This document shows, piece by piece, positions 1-8,347 of a DNA stretch of 64,000 bases. Origin of the DNA: Myxococcaceae bacterium JPH2 (GTDB taxonomy: Bacteria > Myxococcota > Myxococcia > Myxococcales > Myxococcaceae); the NCBI GenBank assembly GCA_016458225.1, contig JAEMGR010000001.1, positions 496,001 to 560,000 on the forward strand, given 5' to 3'. Below the pieces are notes generated by a model. The model was not told the DNA's origin. It was given only the letters and a program-made list of their open reading frames with translations, and searched no databases. Every line of letters starts with the position of its first letter. Position 1 is the first letter of the stretch. Both the position numbers and the translations under genes were made by a program.

Positions 1-304
1 GCGAGGCATCCGCGCCCACCTCGCGCGCGCGGCGCACGGACTCGATGGTCTCCGCGGTGCTGTTGCTGCCCACGCCGGCGATCACCGTCGCGCGCCCCTT
101 CGCCTCCTCCACCACCACGGCCACGGCGCGCGCGCGCTCGTCGGCGTTCATCGTCGCCGCTTCGCCGGTGGTGCCCATGGGGATGAGGCCGACCGTGCCG
201 CCATCAATCTGATAGCGAACGAGGGCGCGATAGGCCGCCTCATCCAGGGCCCCGTCCTTGAACGGGGTGGCCAGCGCCGTCATGGAGCCTTCGAAGGTCT
301 TCAT
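1..304 (-). CDS. dapA: 4-hydroxy-tetrahydrodipicolinate synthase, N-terminal part
   Basis: DapA condenses pyruvate with aspartate semialdehyde in the cytoplasm, the first committed step of the DAP/lysine pathway. Only about 101 N-terminal residues lie in the window; the gene runs off the left edge, so the Schiff-base lysine is not visible. The start MKTFEGSMTALATPF and the GTTGEA pyruvate-binding loop near residue 45 are typical of the family, as is the following VIAGVGSNST strand. The ATG lies 16 nt downstream of the lysA stop on the same strand, so the two are very likely co-transcribed. Confidence 0.93.
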   Translation of the reverse strand, partial: MKTFEGSMTALATPFKDGALDEAAYRALVRYQIDGGTVGLIPMGTTGEAATMNADERARAVAVVVEEAKGRATVIAGVGSNSTAETIESVRRAREVGADAS

Positions 305-320
305 GCCGGCGCTTATACGT

Positions 321-1562
321 TCAGGCCCGCTCGCCGCGCCACAGTTCCTCGACGCGCTCCCGCTCTCGGATGACACGCCAGGCGGCCTTGTCCACGAGCA
401 CCTCCGCGGGACGCGGCCGCGAGTTGTAGTTCGAGGCCATGCTCATCCCGTAAGCCCCGGCACTCATGAAGGCGAACAGCTCGCCTGCTCGGGGGAGGAG
501 CAACGGACGGGCCTTGGCCAGCACGTCGGTGGACTCGCACACCGGCCCCACCACGTCCACCTCCACCGCCTTGCCTCGGCGACGCACGAGCGGCTGGAGC
601 GCGTGGTGGGCTTCATACAGCGCGGGACGCAGCAGGTCGTTCATGCCCGCGTCCACCACGACGAAGGTCCGCTCCGGCGTCTGCTTCCGGTACAGCACGC
701 GGGTGAGGAGCACGCCCGCGTTGCCCACCAACGAGCGGCCCGGCTCCAGGATGAGCGTGGCGCCCGTCGCACGCGTCGCATCCAGCACCGTGCGCGCGTA
801 CTCCACGGGCGATGGCGGCGTCTCGTCCGAGTAGGTGATGCCCAGCCCCCCGCCCACGTCCAGGTACTCCAGCGCGTGGCCGCGGGCCTGGAGCGCGCCG
901 TACAGCTCCGCCACCTTCGACAAGGCCGCGCGCAAGGGCGCGGTGGCGGTGAGCTGCGAGCCGATGTGGCAGTCGAGCCCCAACGCGCGCACGCCCTTCA
1001 TCTTCTTCGCGCGCGTGTACAGCGCGAGCGCCTCCTCGAACGGCACGCCGAACTTGGAGGTCTTCAGCCCGGTGGAGATGTAGCGGTGCGTGCGCGCGTC
1101 CACGTCCGGGTTCACGCGCAGGGCGAACGGCGCGCGCTGGCCCATGCTCCGGCCCACCGCGTCCAGCGCCTCCAGCTCCTCGGCGCTCTCCACGTTGAAC
1201 AGCAGCAGGCCCGCGTCCAGCGCCTGCGCCATCTCGTCCGGCGTCTTGCCCACGCCCGCGAACACCGTCTTGCGCGGGTCTCCGCCGGCGTGCCGCACCC
1301 GAGCCAGCTCGCCGCCCGACACGATGTCGAAGCCGCTGCCCAGCTCGGAGAACAGCCGGAGGATGGCCAGGTTCGAGTTGGCCTTCACCGAGTAGCACAC
1401 GAGGTGCGGCTGCCCGGCGAAGGCCTCGGCCACCTGCTGGAAGCGGCGGGTGAGCGCCGCGCCCGAATAGACATACGTGGGCGTGCCCACCGCGTCCGCG
1501 ATGGCCGACAGGGGCACGGCCTCCGCGTGCAGGCTGCCCTTCTGATAGGCGAAGTCGCTCAC
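321..1562 (-). CDS. lysA: diaminopimelate decarboxylase
   Basis: LysA removes CO2 from meso-diaminopimelate to give lysine, using PLP. The 413-residue product has normal length. The PLP lysine is K60 in YSVKAN. The glycine-rich phosphate-binding loop DVGGGLG, the EPGRSLV motif and the substrate-site CES motif are all present in order. The chosen GTG start (VSDFAYQKG) overlaps the stop of the upstream small lipoprotein gene as GTGA, which suggests translational coupling. A longer reading frame extends upstream but lies inside the preceding genes. The gene sits between an lptM-like gene and dapA. Confidence 0.95.
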   Translation of the reverse strand: MSDFAYQKGSLHAEAVPLSAIADAVGTPTYVYSGAALTRRFQQVAEAFAGQPHLVCYSVKANSNLAILRLFSELGSGFDIVSGGELARVRHAGGDPRKTVFAGVGKTPDEMAQALDAGLLLFNVESAEELEALDAVGRSMGQRAPFALRVNPDVDARTHRYISTGLKTSKFGVPFEEALALYTRAKKMKGVRALGLDCHIGSQLTATAPLRAALSKVAELYGALQARGHALEYLDVGGGLGITYSDETPPSPVEYARTVLDATRATGATLILEPGRSLVGNAGVLLTRVLYRKQTPERTFVVVDAGMNDLLRPALYEAHHALQPLVRRRGKAVEVDVVGPVCESTDVLAKARPLLLPRAGELFAFMSAGAYGMSMASNYNSRPRPAEVLVDKAAWRVIRERERVEELWRGERA

Positions 1563-1759
1563 GGGGGGATCCCGCCGTCCGACTGAACGGGGACAGTGGG
1601 GCCCACCGGAGCGACCGCGCCGCGCGCGGGGTCCGTGGGCGGCGCCGTCTCCGTGACGGGAGGTGGACGCGGCGGGCGCGGGTTGCCCTTGATACCGCAC
1701 GCGGAGAGCCCCACGACGAGGCCCCCCGCCATGCACAACCGCCAGAGCACGGAGCGCAT
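1559..1759 (-). CDS. lptM: small LptM/YifL-like lipoprotein
   Basis: This 66-residue protein has a short signal peptide ending in lipobox LSAC and a mature start CGIKGNPRPP. The CGxKG beginning followed by prolines matches the small lipoprotein family found next to lysA or dapF in many Gram-negative bacteria. In E. coli the homologue LptM (YifL) helps mature the LptD lipopolysaccharide translocon; that role is inferred here by family only. The rest is proline/threonine-rich and probably disordered. It begins 3 nt after the upstream outer-membrane gene and overlaps lysA by 4 nt. The symbol rests on motif and context. Confidence 0.72.
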   Translation of the reverse strand: MRSVLWRLCMAGGLVVGLSACGIKGNPRPPRPPPVTETAPPTDPARGAVAPVGPTVPVQSDGGIPP

Positions 1760-1762
1760 CGC

Positions 1763-3610
1763 CTAGTACTTGATGGCCAGCATGCCGCGGATGCTCTGCG
1801 GCGTGCGGAGGTCCTGGTTCAGCCCCTGCTGGAGGAACATCGCGTCCTTGAGGCCGCCCATGGGGAAGAGGATGCCGTAGGAGATGCCCGCCACGAAGCC
1901 GTCCTCGGTCTCGTAGCGCGCGCCCACGTCCACTTCCAGGCCCAGCGCGTGGTTGACCGCGGAGGGCGTGGACTCGGCGTAGAACGCCTGCGAGTAGATG
2001 ACGCTGCCGAACACGTCGAAGCCCTCGGCCACCGAGTAGCGCAGGGTGGGCTTCACGTAGAAGGCGTCCGTCACCCCGCCGAGCAGCTCGCGCCAGAGGA
2101 TCATGTCCACGCGGTAGTCGCGGTTGAACCGGAAGTTGCGGATGGCGTTGTCGCAAGCCCCGTCGGTGGTGCAGCCGTACTGCGGCCCCTCGACGTCGCC
2201 CGCGGCCGTGGTGCCGTTGCTGCCCGTGCCGCTGCGGCCCGGGTAGTTGCCCATGCCGAAGGCCTTGTCACCCGAGGCGAAGCCCAGCTCCAGCCCCAGG
2301 TGGAGCTGCCGGCTCTTGGTCAGGTGCACCTCCCCCTGCGCCACGCCGCCGAACTGGGCGATGCGCAGCGACTGGTCGCGCAGCGGGGCGCCCGCGCTGG
2401 CCGCGCTCTGGGCGCTGTTGCCCACGTTGCCCAGCACCGCGGCGAACTCGAACTCCAGGCGGAAGTTCTGCTCCTCGTACTTCAGCCAGAGGTCCGGCGT
2501 GTAGATGTGCGCGTCGCGCTGGACGAAGTCCGTGCTGTTGGCGTTGCCCGTGGACTCGTAGCCCGTGGCCGCCCATGCCTGCGTGCGGTAGGTGAAGTAC
2601 AGGCCGTAGTTCAGCACGCCCTGGTTGTTCTCCAGCTTCGCGCGCGCCTGCTGATCCGTGTCGCGGCGGGCGATGGCCAGCACCAGGCTGTGGCTGTCAT
2701 CCGACTGGGTGAGGTCCACCGGCTCGCCCATGCTGTTCTTCAGCTCGGACGTGGGGCCCTCGGAGTTGAAGTCCAGCATCGGCGTGATGTACCAGCCCGC
2801 GAACGGCTCGGTGACGAACTGGATGCGGTCCACCGTGTCGCCGAAGTCGCAGTCCAGGCAGTTGCCGTCGTTGCGCAGCATGCCCAGGCCCCAGTGGCTG
2901 CCCATGCGGCCGAAGCGCAGGATGCCCACCGGCGTGGACACCTCACCGTAGGCGCGGCGCACGACGATGGAGTCCTTCAGCGCGTTGATGCCGGCGCTCG
3001 GCGGGCTCTGGCTGTCGGAGAACAGCGAGAAGGTGTTGCGCCCGTCCGCCGAGGCGAACGAGTCCGGCGTGGAGCCCAGCACCAGGTTGTCCAGGGCATC
3101 CACCTGGAGCTTCACGCGCACGTCCTCGGAGACGTTGACGGTGGGCTCCAGGCGCACGCGCATGTCCGCGCCCGCCTGCGTCTTCTCGTTCGCGCTGCGC
3201 GGCGAGCGGGGGAAGATCTCCAGGCCGTTGGGCTGCCCGGGCGCGCGCACCGGCTTGCCGAGGTTGAACTTGTAGAAGAGGACGGGCCGGACGCGCAGAT
3301 AGCCGTCCAGGTTGAGCATCTCGAGCTTGCGCTTCTCCTCGGTCCACTCCTCCTGCCAACCGGAGGACACGGACTGCGTGGCGGCCTGGGCGCGGATCTC
3401 CTCGCGCAACTCCTTCTTGGCCGCCTCCAGCTTCTGCTCCAGTTCATCCCGGCTGGGCGTGTCCTGCGCCGGGGAGGCCGCCGCGGCGGGCGAAGTGGGC
3501 GCGGGCGCCGAGGTGGGCGCGGGCGTGGACGTGCCGCCTTCGGGCACCGGCGTCTGCGCGGTGGCCGTGGACGAGGCGACGAGCAGCGCCGCCAGCAGGG
3601 CGTGAGACAT
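1763..3610 (-). CDS. predicted outer-membrane beta-barrel protein (TIGR04551-like)
   Basis: The 615-residue product has a signal peptide (MSHALLAALLVASSTATAQ), a Pro/Ala-rich linker and a short charged helical stretch around residues 55-85. The remainder is rich in alternating aromatic and polar strands, as in an outer-membrane barrel. It recalls the myxobacterial TIGR04551 family; that name is from memory and unchecked. Segments such as GEVHLTKSRQLHLGLELGF look like amphipathic beta-strands. The ATG at 3610 follows a GGAG about 10 nt upstream; a TTG at 3616 is an alternative. It is the first gene of the lptM-lysA-dapA run, with a 3-nt gap to lptM. Substrate unknown. Confidence 0.7.
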   Translation of the reverse strand: MSHALLAALLVASSTATAQTPVPEGGTSTPAPTSAPAPTSPAAAASPAQDTPSRDELEQKLEAAKKELREEIRAQAATQSVSSGWQEEWTEEKRKLEMLNLDGYLRVRPVLFYKFNLGKPVRAPGQPNGLEIFPRSPRSANEKTQAGADMRVRLEPTVNVSEDVRVKLQVDALDNLVLGSTPDSFASADGRNTFSLFSDSQSPPSAGINALKDSIVVRRAYGEVSTPVGILRFGRMGSHWGLGMLRNDGNCLDCDFGDTVDRIQFVTEPFAGWYITPMLDFNSEGPTSELKNSMGEPVDLTQSDDSHSLVLAIARRDTDQQARAKLENNQGVLNYGLYFTYRTQAWAATGYESTGNANSTDFVQRDAHIYTPDLWLKYEEQNFRLEFEFAAVLGNVGNSAQSAASAGAPLRDQSLRIAQFGGVAQGEVHLTKSRQLHLGLELGFASGDKAFGMGNYPGRSGTGSNGTTAAGDVEGPQYGCTTDGACDNAIRNFRFNRDYRVDMILWRELLGGVTDAFYVKPTLRYSVAEGFDVFGSVIYSQAFYAESTPSAVNHALGLEVDVGARYETEDGFVAGISYGILFPMGGLKDAMFLQQGLNQDLRTPQSIRGMLAIKY

Positions 3611-3744
3611 GGGCAACAGGCTCCGGGGGCCGCTCGGCGCGGCCGACTGTAAAGGGCGGGCGATTCAAGCCATGGGCCATGGGGGTGTCAACGCTTACCG
3701 GCCCGAGGTTTCGCGCCGTCAACGCCCTCACCCCCCGGGTCATT

Positions 3745-4551
3745 TCAATCCAAAGGCTGACAATGGGGACAAAAATGGGTGGTGCGACCGCCCTGCGTGA
3801 TGGCGCGCACCGTCGTACCGCACTTCGCGCAGGGCGCTCCCGCGCGTCCGTAGATCTGGAAGAGGTTGACGGCGCCATCCTCCAGATAGGCGGGCTCCTC
3901 ACCCTCCTGTTCCTTCAATCCGAAGTCGATGCTGGCGTGGATGGCGCGGGCCAGGCGGCGCCAATCCTCCGGCGACAGCGTTTCGACCTTGCGCGCCGGG
4001 TGCAGGCCCGCGCGGAAGAGGGCCTCGGCGGCGTGGATGTTGCCCAGGCCGGCCACGCGGGACTGGTCCATCAGCGCCACCTTGAGGTCCATGCGCGTGC
4101 TTCCCACCGCGTCCCGGAGCTGCGCGGCCGTGAGCCCTTCTGACAACGGGTCGCGGCCCAGCGCCTTCACCGGATCCAGCTCCCACAGCTCCTTGGCGGG
4201 CACGGGCTCCATGCGCCCCAAGAGGCGCGGGTCGGCGAAGTGCAACACGGTGGCGTCATCCAGGTGGAAGCGGGCGCGGCTGTGCCGCTCGACGTGGTCC
4301 TCCGGCCGGCGCACGAAGCGCCCCGTCATCCCCAGGTGCGCCATCAACCCACGCCCGTGCTCGAACGTGAACAGCAGGTACTTGCCCTTGCGCTCCAGGG
4401 ACTCGACCCGTCCGGTCAGGCGCGCGAAGCGGGCGCGCTCGGCGCCGCGAAAGACGCGGGAGTCGTCCGCCTCGGCACGCACGACGCGCCGCCCGTCGAA
4501 CCAACGCACCAGGTTCCTTCGCGCGATCTCCACTTCGGGCAGCTCGGGCAT
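3745..4551 (-). CDS. mutM: formamidopyrimidine-DNA glycosylase
   Basis: Fpg/MutM excises 8-oxoguanine and formamidopyrimidines and cuts the abasic site. The 268-residue length is standard. The protein starts MPELPEVE, giving the catalytic N-terminal proline and adjacent glutamate after Met removal. K57 in RKGKYL, N171 in GLGN and R256 in QGGRTTHF match the known DNA-contacting residues. The C-terminal zinc finger is intact with C241, C244, C261 and C264. The start was set at the ATG giving MPELPE, because processing to Pro1 is required; the open frame upstream is not coding. It is divergent from the superoxide dismutase gene. Confidence 0.96.
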   Translation of the reverse strand: MPELPEVEIARRNLVRWFDGRRVVRAEADDSRVFRGAERARFARLTGRVESLERKGKYLLFTFEHGRGLMAHLGMTGRFVRRPEDHVERHSRARFHLDDATVLHFADPRLLGRMEPVPAKELWELDPVKALGRDPLSEGLTAAQLRDAVGSTRMDLKVALMDQSRVAGLGNIHAAEALFRAGLHPARKVETLSPEDWRRLARAIHASIDFGLKEQEGEEPAYLEDGAVNLFQIYGRAGAPCAKCGTTVRAITQGGRTTHFCPHCQPLD

Positions 4552-4708
4552 CGTGGCGGGCACATACCACCGCGCACACGTCGGGCGCAGCGCCTGTCTC
4601 CACGTGTTCGGCCGAGCACACCGCGCCTCGGGGCCCGGCGCGGAGTGGGCGGGCCTCCTGTATGAAGGAAAGTCCAGTGCTCGTCCGTCCCTCGCGCCGG
4701 GAGGCCGC

Positions 4709-5320
4709 ATGCCCGTTCCCCTTCCGCAGAAGAAGTACGCACCCCAGCACTACCCTCACCTCAAGGGGCTCCACGGCATCAGCGACGCGGTGTTGGAGGT
4801 GCACTTCAAGCTGTACGAGGGCTACGTCAACCGGACCAACAAGCTCACCGAGCTCTTGTCGGGGCTCCAGGCCCGAGGCGAGGCCGCGGGCTCCAACCCC
4901 ACCTACGCCGAGCTGACCCGCCGATTGGGCTTCGAGTACAACGGCATGGTCCTGCACGAGTACTACTTCGGCAACCTCCAGCCGGGGGGCGCGACGACGC
5001 CCGTGCCGGACGCGCTGACCGAGGCGCTCGTCGAGAGCTTCGGCTCGTACGAGAACTGGCTGACGGACTTCCGCGCCGTGGCCACCATGCCGGGCATCGG
5101 CTGGGCCGTGACGTTCCAGGACCCGCGCACCCGGTGGCTGTCCAACCACTGGGTCACCTTGCACGAGACGAACAACATCGCGGGCTTCCGCCCCATCCTC
5201 GTGATGGACGCGTGGGAGCACGCCTTCGTGCCGGACTACAAGGCCACGGAGCGCGCCCGGTACGTGGACGCCTACTTCCAGAACATCGACTACGAGGCCT
5301 GCGCGTCGCGGCTGGCGTAG
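4709..5320 (+). CDS. superoxide dismutase, Fe/Mn family
   Basis: This enzyme dismutates superoxide in the cytoplasm; there is no signal peptide. The 203-residue protein keeps the four metal ligands H32, H83, D167 and H171, the last two in the DAWEHAF signature. The ATG is preceded by a strong GGGAGG ribosome-binding site. Residues around 128-145 depart from the usual GSGW motif (GIGWAVTF), so it is a divergent member and metal preference cannot be read safely. It is divergent from mutM, with about 157 bp between the starts; both genes deal with oxidative damage, which fits but does not prove co-regulation. Confidence 0.92.
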   Translation: MPVPLPQKKYAPQHYPHLKGLHGISDAVLEVHFKLYEGYVNRTNKLTELLSGLQARGEAAGSNPTYAELTRRLGFEYNGMVLHEYYFGNLQPGGATTPVPDALTEALVESFGSYENWLTDFRAVATMPGIGWAVTFQDPRTRWLSNHWVTLHETNNIAGFRPILVMDAWEHAFVPDYKATERARYVDAYFQNIDYEACASRLA

Positions 5321-5431
5321 GCGCGCTCGCGGGGGACGACACGGGGCACTTGCCCAGGCGCCGGGCGCTGACTACGAGGCGAACGCACGTCGTCGCCCAT
5401 TCGCCAGTCAACGCAAAGGAGCCTCTCGGCC

Positions 5432-6256
5432 ATGCAGCGCATCTTCCACGTGATTGTGGGCCTCACCCTCGTCTCGAGCCTGACCTCGGGTTGCACCAAG
5501 CAGCGCATCGGCGCGGAGAAGGCCATCGCCAGCGTCGTCGTGTCGCCGCAGCAGGAGGAGCAGATCGGCCAGCAGGTGAAGCAGGAGCTGGAGCAGAAGG
5601 AGAAGATCCAATACGTGCAGGACCCGGCGGTGGTCGAGTACGTGCGGCAGCTCTCCGCGCCCATCCTCGCGCAGGCCAGCAAGGAGCGCCCGGACGTCAA
5701 GTGGAAGGTCAACGTCATCAATGATCCGAAGACGGTCAACGCCTTCGCCACGCCGGGCGGCTACCTCTACGTGTACACGGGCCTCCTGCTCGCGGCGGAC
5801 ACCGAGGCGGAGCTGGCCGGAGTGATGGCGCACGAGGCGGGCCACGTGGTGGCGCGTCACTCGGCTCGCGCCATGGTGAACCAGTACGGACTGCAGGCCA
5901 TCAGCCAGATGGCGCTGGGCAACAACCCGGGCGCCGCCGCGCAGATCGCCTCGCAGCTCGTCACCGGCGGCACCATGCTCGCGCACGGCCGCAGCGAGGA
6001 GTCCGAGGCGGACACCTACGGCGCGCGCTACGCGTCCGGCGCGGGCTATGACCCGCACGGGCTCATCACCTTCTTCCAGAAGCTCCAGGCCGAGCAGGGC
6101 AAGACGCCCGCGGTGATGAAGTGGCTGAGCACCCACCCGACGAATGAGCAGCGCATCGCGGACCTGAACAAGTACATCGCGCAGAACCGGCTGACCGGCG
6201 CCAACAACAACCCGGGTCAGCTGCCCGCCATCAAGAAGAAGCTGGGCGGCAAGTAG
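5432..6256 (+). CDS. M48-family zinc metalloprotease lipoprotein
   Basis: The 274-residue protein has a signal peptide ending in lipobox LTSGC (C21), so it is probably anchored in the periplasm or outer membrane. The zinc motif is H134-EAG-H138, with third ligand E192 in the SEESEAD segment, as in M48 proteases of the LoiP/BepA type. Those act in quality control of outer-membrane proteins; a similar role is inferred. It lacks the TPR repeats of BepA. A ribosome-binding site (AAAGGAG) lies about 11 nt before the ATG. The gene is likely monocistronic, converging with the MTA phosphorylase gene. Confidence 0.9.
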   Translation: MQRIFHVIVGLTLVSSLTSGCTKQRIGAEKAIASVVVSPQQEEQIGQQVKQELEQKEKIQYVQDPAVVEYVRQLSAPILAQASKERPDVKWKVNVINDPKTVNAFATPGGYLYVYTGLLLAADTEAELAGVMAHEAGHVVARHSARAMVNQYGLQAISQMALGNNPGAAAQIASQLVTGGTMLAHGRSEESEADTYGARYASGAGYDPHGLITFFQKLQAEQGKTPAVMKWLSTHPTNEQRIADLNKYIAQNRLTGANNNPGQLPAIKKKLGGK

Positions 6257-6283
6257 TCCGCGCCCGCTCGGGCGCCGTCGCGG

Positions 6284-7174
6284 TCAGACGACGCCCGCGG
6301 GCAGGTAGCGCCCCAGCAAGGGTCGCAGCCGGGTGCGCACCTCATCGGGGATGCGCCCCCGGTCGGTGGAGATGGCCTGGGCGAGCGCCGAGTCGCAGCG
6401 GCAGGACGCGCGCGACTCGGCGATGCGGGGCAGCGCGCGGCGGATGAGCGCGGCGCCTCGCGCGGTGACGGCCTGGAGACGCTCCGAGCCCTGCGTGCTC
6501 CACGCCTCGGGCTCCGCGTCCTCGGGGCGCGGGTACCACGCGTCATACTCCGTGGGCAGCGCCACGAGTGCGTAGTGCAGCTCCGCCTCGCGCGCCAACC
6601 GGGCCTCGGGCATGGCCGTCATGCCCACCACGTCCGCGCCCCACGTGCGGTAGAGCTGACTCTCCGCGCGCGTGCTGAGCGTGGGTCCCTCGATGCAGAC
6701 ATACGTGCCCGACGGGTGCACCACCGTCTCCGCGGCGGGCGCGGCCTGCGCGAGCAACCGCCGCAGCGTGCCGCAGAACGGTGAGCCCATCTCCACGTGC
6801 ACCGCCACGTCGTCGTAGAAGGTACAGGGGCGGCGATACGTCCGGTCCAACACCTGATCCGGCAGGAAGAGGTGCTGCGGCTCCACCTGCTCGCGCAGGC
6901 TGCCCACCGAGCCCGCGGCCAGCACGTGGGTGATGCCCAGCAGCTTCAGCGCGAAGAGGTTGGCGCGGTAGGGCGAGCGCGTGGCGTTGTAGACGTGCCC
7001 GGTGCCATGTCGGGACACGTAGGCGATGGGCACGCCGTCCAACTCGGTGGTGAGGATGGGCGCAGCATGGGGACCGAACGGCGTCTCCAGGACATGGGAC
7101 TCGCCCCGACCCGCCACGCCGAGCGCCTGGGCGAGGCCGTAGCCCCCGATGATGCCCACCTTGACCGCCGCCAT
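6284..7174 (-). CDS. mtnP: S-methyl-5'-thioadenosine phosphorylase family protein
   Basis: Members cleave methylthioadenosine (or a related purine nucleoside) with phosphate for methionine salvage. The 296-residue protein starts MAAVKVGIIGGYGL, with the phosphate-binding glycine loop, then SRHGTGH, the AAGSVGSL motif and GPTLSTRAES. MTAMPEARLAREAE is typical of the family. The base-recognition segment reads TEYDAW where adenosine-type enzymes have TDYDCW, so one aspartate is a glutamate. The C-terminus carries two nearby cysteines (SCRC). The ATG was chosen from the family N-terminus; the open frame upstream is antisense to the next gene. Substrate preference is not certain. Confidence 0.85.
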   Translation of the reverse strand: MAAVKVGIIGGYGLAQALGVAGRGESHVLETPFGPHAAPILTTELDGVPIAYVSRHGTGHVYNATRSPYRANLFALKLLGITHVLAAGSVGSLREQVEPQHLFLPDQVLDRTYRRPCTFYDDVAVHVEMGSPFCGTLRRLLAQAAPAAETVVHPSGTYVCIEGPTLSTRAESQLYRTWGADVVGMTAMPEARLAREAELHYALVALPTEYDAWYPRPEDAEPEAWSTQGSERLQAVTARGAALIRRALPRIAESRASCRCDSALAQAISTDRGRIPDEVRTRLRPLLGRYLPAGVV

Positions 7175-7267
7175 GTGCCTCCTCTCGCCCGAACGGACGT
7201 GAGCCGCGACGATATCGCGGGCACCTGGAGCCGACAGCGAAGAAGGCTGGTAACTTTCACATTTGCC

Positions 7268-8101
7268 ATGCGTGCCCTTCCGTCCGTCCTCGTGCTCACG
7301 TTCACCGTCTGCGCTGTCGCCCACGCGGCGGGCGCCGTCCCCACCGGCTGTCAGGAGGATTACGGAAGCTGCAAGGAGGACTGCACCATCGAGTACGGCG
7401 GGCAATCGCGGACCATCGGGAAGCTGACCCACTGCCTCCAGCAGTGCCAGGAGTCCATGGACCTGTGCGGCGCGCGCCACTCGTCCCTGAAGGAGATGCG
7501 CGACCTGGGCCTCCCCGAGGGCGCGAGAGATTCAGACGCGACGCTGAAGCGGCAGGCGGTCCACAAGGGCTCCACGCTGAAGGAGAAGGACAAGGCGCGC
7601 GAGGACGATCCGTTCGGAGACTCCGAGCCCGCCGCGCCCCGCTCGCGCCGCTCCCAGGAGGAGACCTTCGACGACCCGCCGCCTCCGCCCAAGGTCGAGC
7701 GCCAGGGCTACCGCACCGTCGCGCCCGGGCAGAAGTTCGAGACCGCCGAGCAGCCGCCCGCGCCCGAGACTCCGCCACCCGCCGCGCCCGCGCGCCAGGG
7801 CGTCTATCGCGCCGCGGACTCGGAGCCCAAGCCCGCACCCGCGCCGTCGCCCGCGACCGCCCCCGAGCCGGAAGAAGAGGCTCCGCGTCCGGCGCGAGCG
7901 GAGACCCGCCCGCCCCCCGCCCCCGCGCCGTCGGTCGCGCGCACCGCCGCGCCGGCCCCGGTCCCGCATGACGCCGCGAGCGAAGATGAGCCGCCGCCCC
8001 CTCCGCCCCCGGTGGCCAAGAAGCCAGAGCCCGCGCCGACGCGTCCCGTTCCTCCGCCCGAGCCCAAGCACGACATCTCCGATTGGGATCCGGGTGACTG
8101 A
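7268..8101 (+). CDS. secreted cysteine- and proline-rich protein, unknown function
   Basis: I do not recognise this 277-residue protein. It has a signal peptide (residues 1-20, ending AHA). A compact N-terminal part (about 25-75) has regularly spaced cysteines (CQEDYGSC, CKEDC, CLQQC, C) that probably form disulfides. It is followed by a charged linker and a long Pro/Ala/Glu-rich low-complexity region to the end, with runs of six or seven prolines. The C-terminus is acidic (DWDPGD). Such a layout suits a periplasmic or wall-spanning protein. It is divergent from the MTA phosphorylase gene and has no obvious operon partner. Confidence 0.75.
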   Translation: MRALPSVLVLTFTVCAVAHAAGAVPTGCQEDYGSCKEDCTIEYGGQSRTIGKLTHCLQQCQESMDLCGARHSSLKEMRDLGLPEGARDSDATLKRQAVHKGSTLKEKDKAREDDPFGDSEPAAPRSRRSQEETFDDPPPPPKVERQGYRTVAPGQKFETAEQPPAPETPPPAAPARQGVYRAADSEPKPAPAPSPATAPEPEEEAPRPARAETRPPPAPAPSVARTAAPAPVPHDAASEDEPPPPPPPVAKKPEPAPTRPVPPPEPKHDISDWDPGD

Positions 8102-8347
8102 GGCCGCGAATGAGGCCGTCATCTCACGGGCGCCTGGAGCTCGGCGCACGGCCTGACGGCTTCGCGCGCAACGCAGGCGATTCGCCAAGCCCCACCCAAG
8201 CCTCGGGGCTCCAAGCTCCGGGCCACTTCGCGGCATCACCCACTGCCCAGGCTCGACTCGAAGCCCTCGGGCCGGTCCTCGCGAAACACCTGAGCGCAGG
8301 CTGCTGCGCCGCCGTCGTCCAGCCGCCGCCCGCGACGAGGCGGTCTC
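8102..8347. other. intergenic stretch between convergent genes, nothing recognised
   Basis: This stretch of about 246 bp separates the proline-rich secreted protein gene from the convergent EamA transporter gene. I found no start with a good ribosome-binding site, no tRNA-like fold and no clear intrinsic terminator. A short plus-strand open frame from 8110 has no family features and runs into the antisense of the transporter, so it was not called. Confidence 0.5.
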
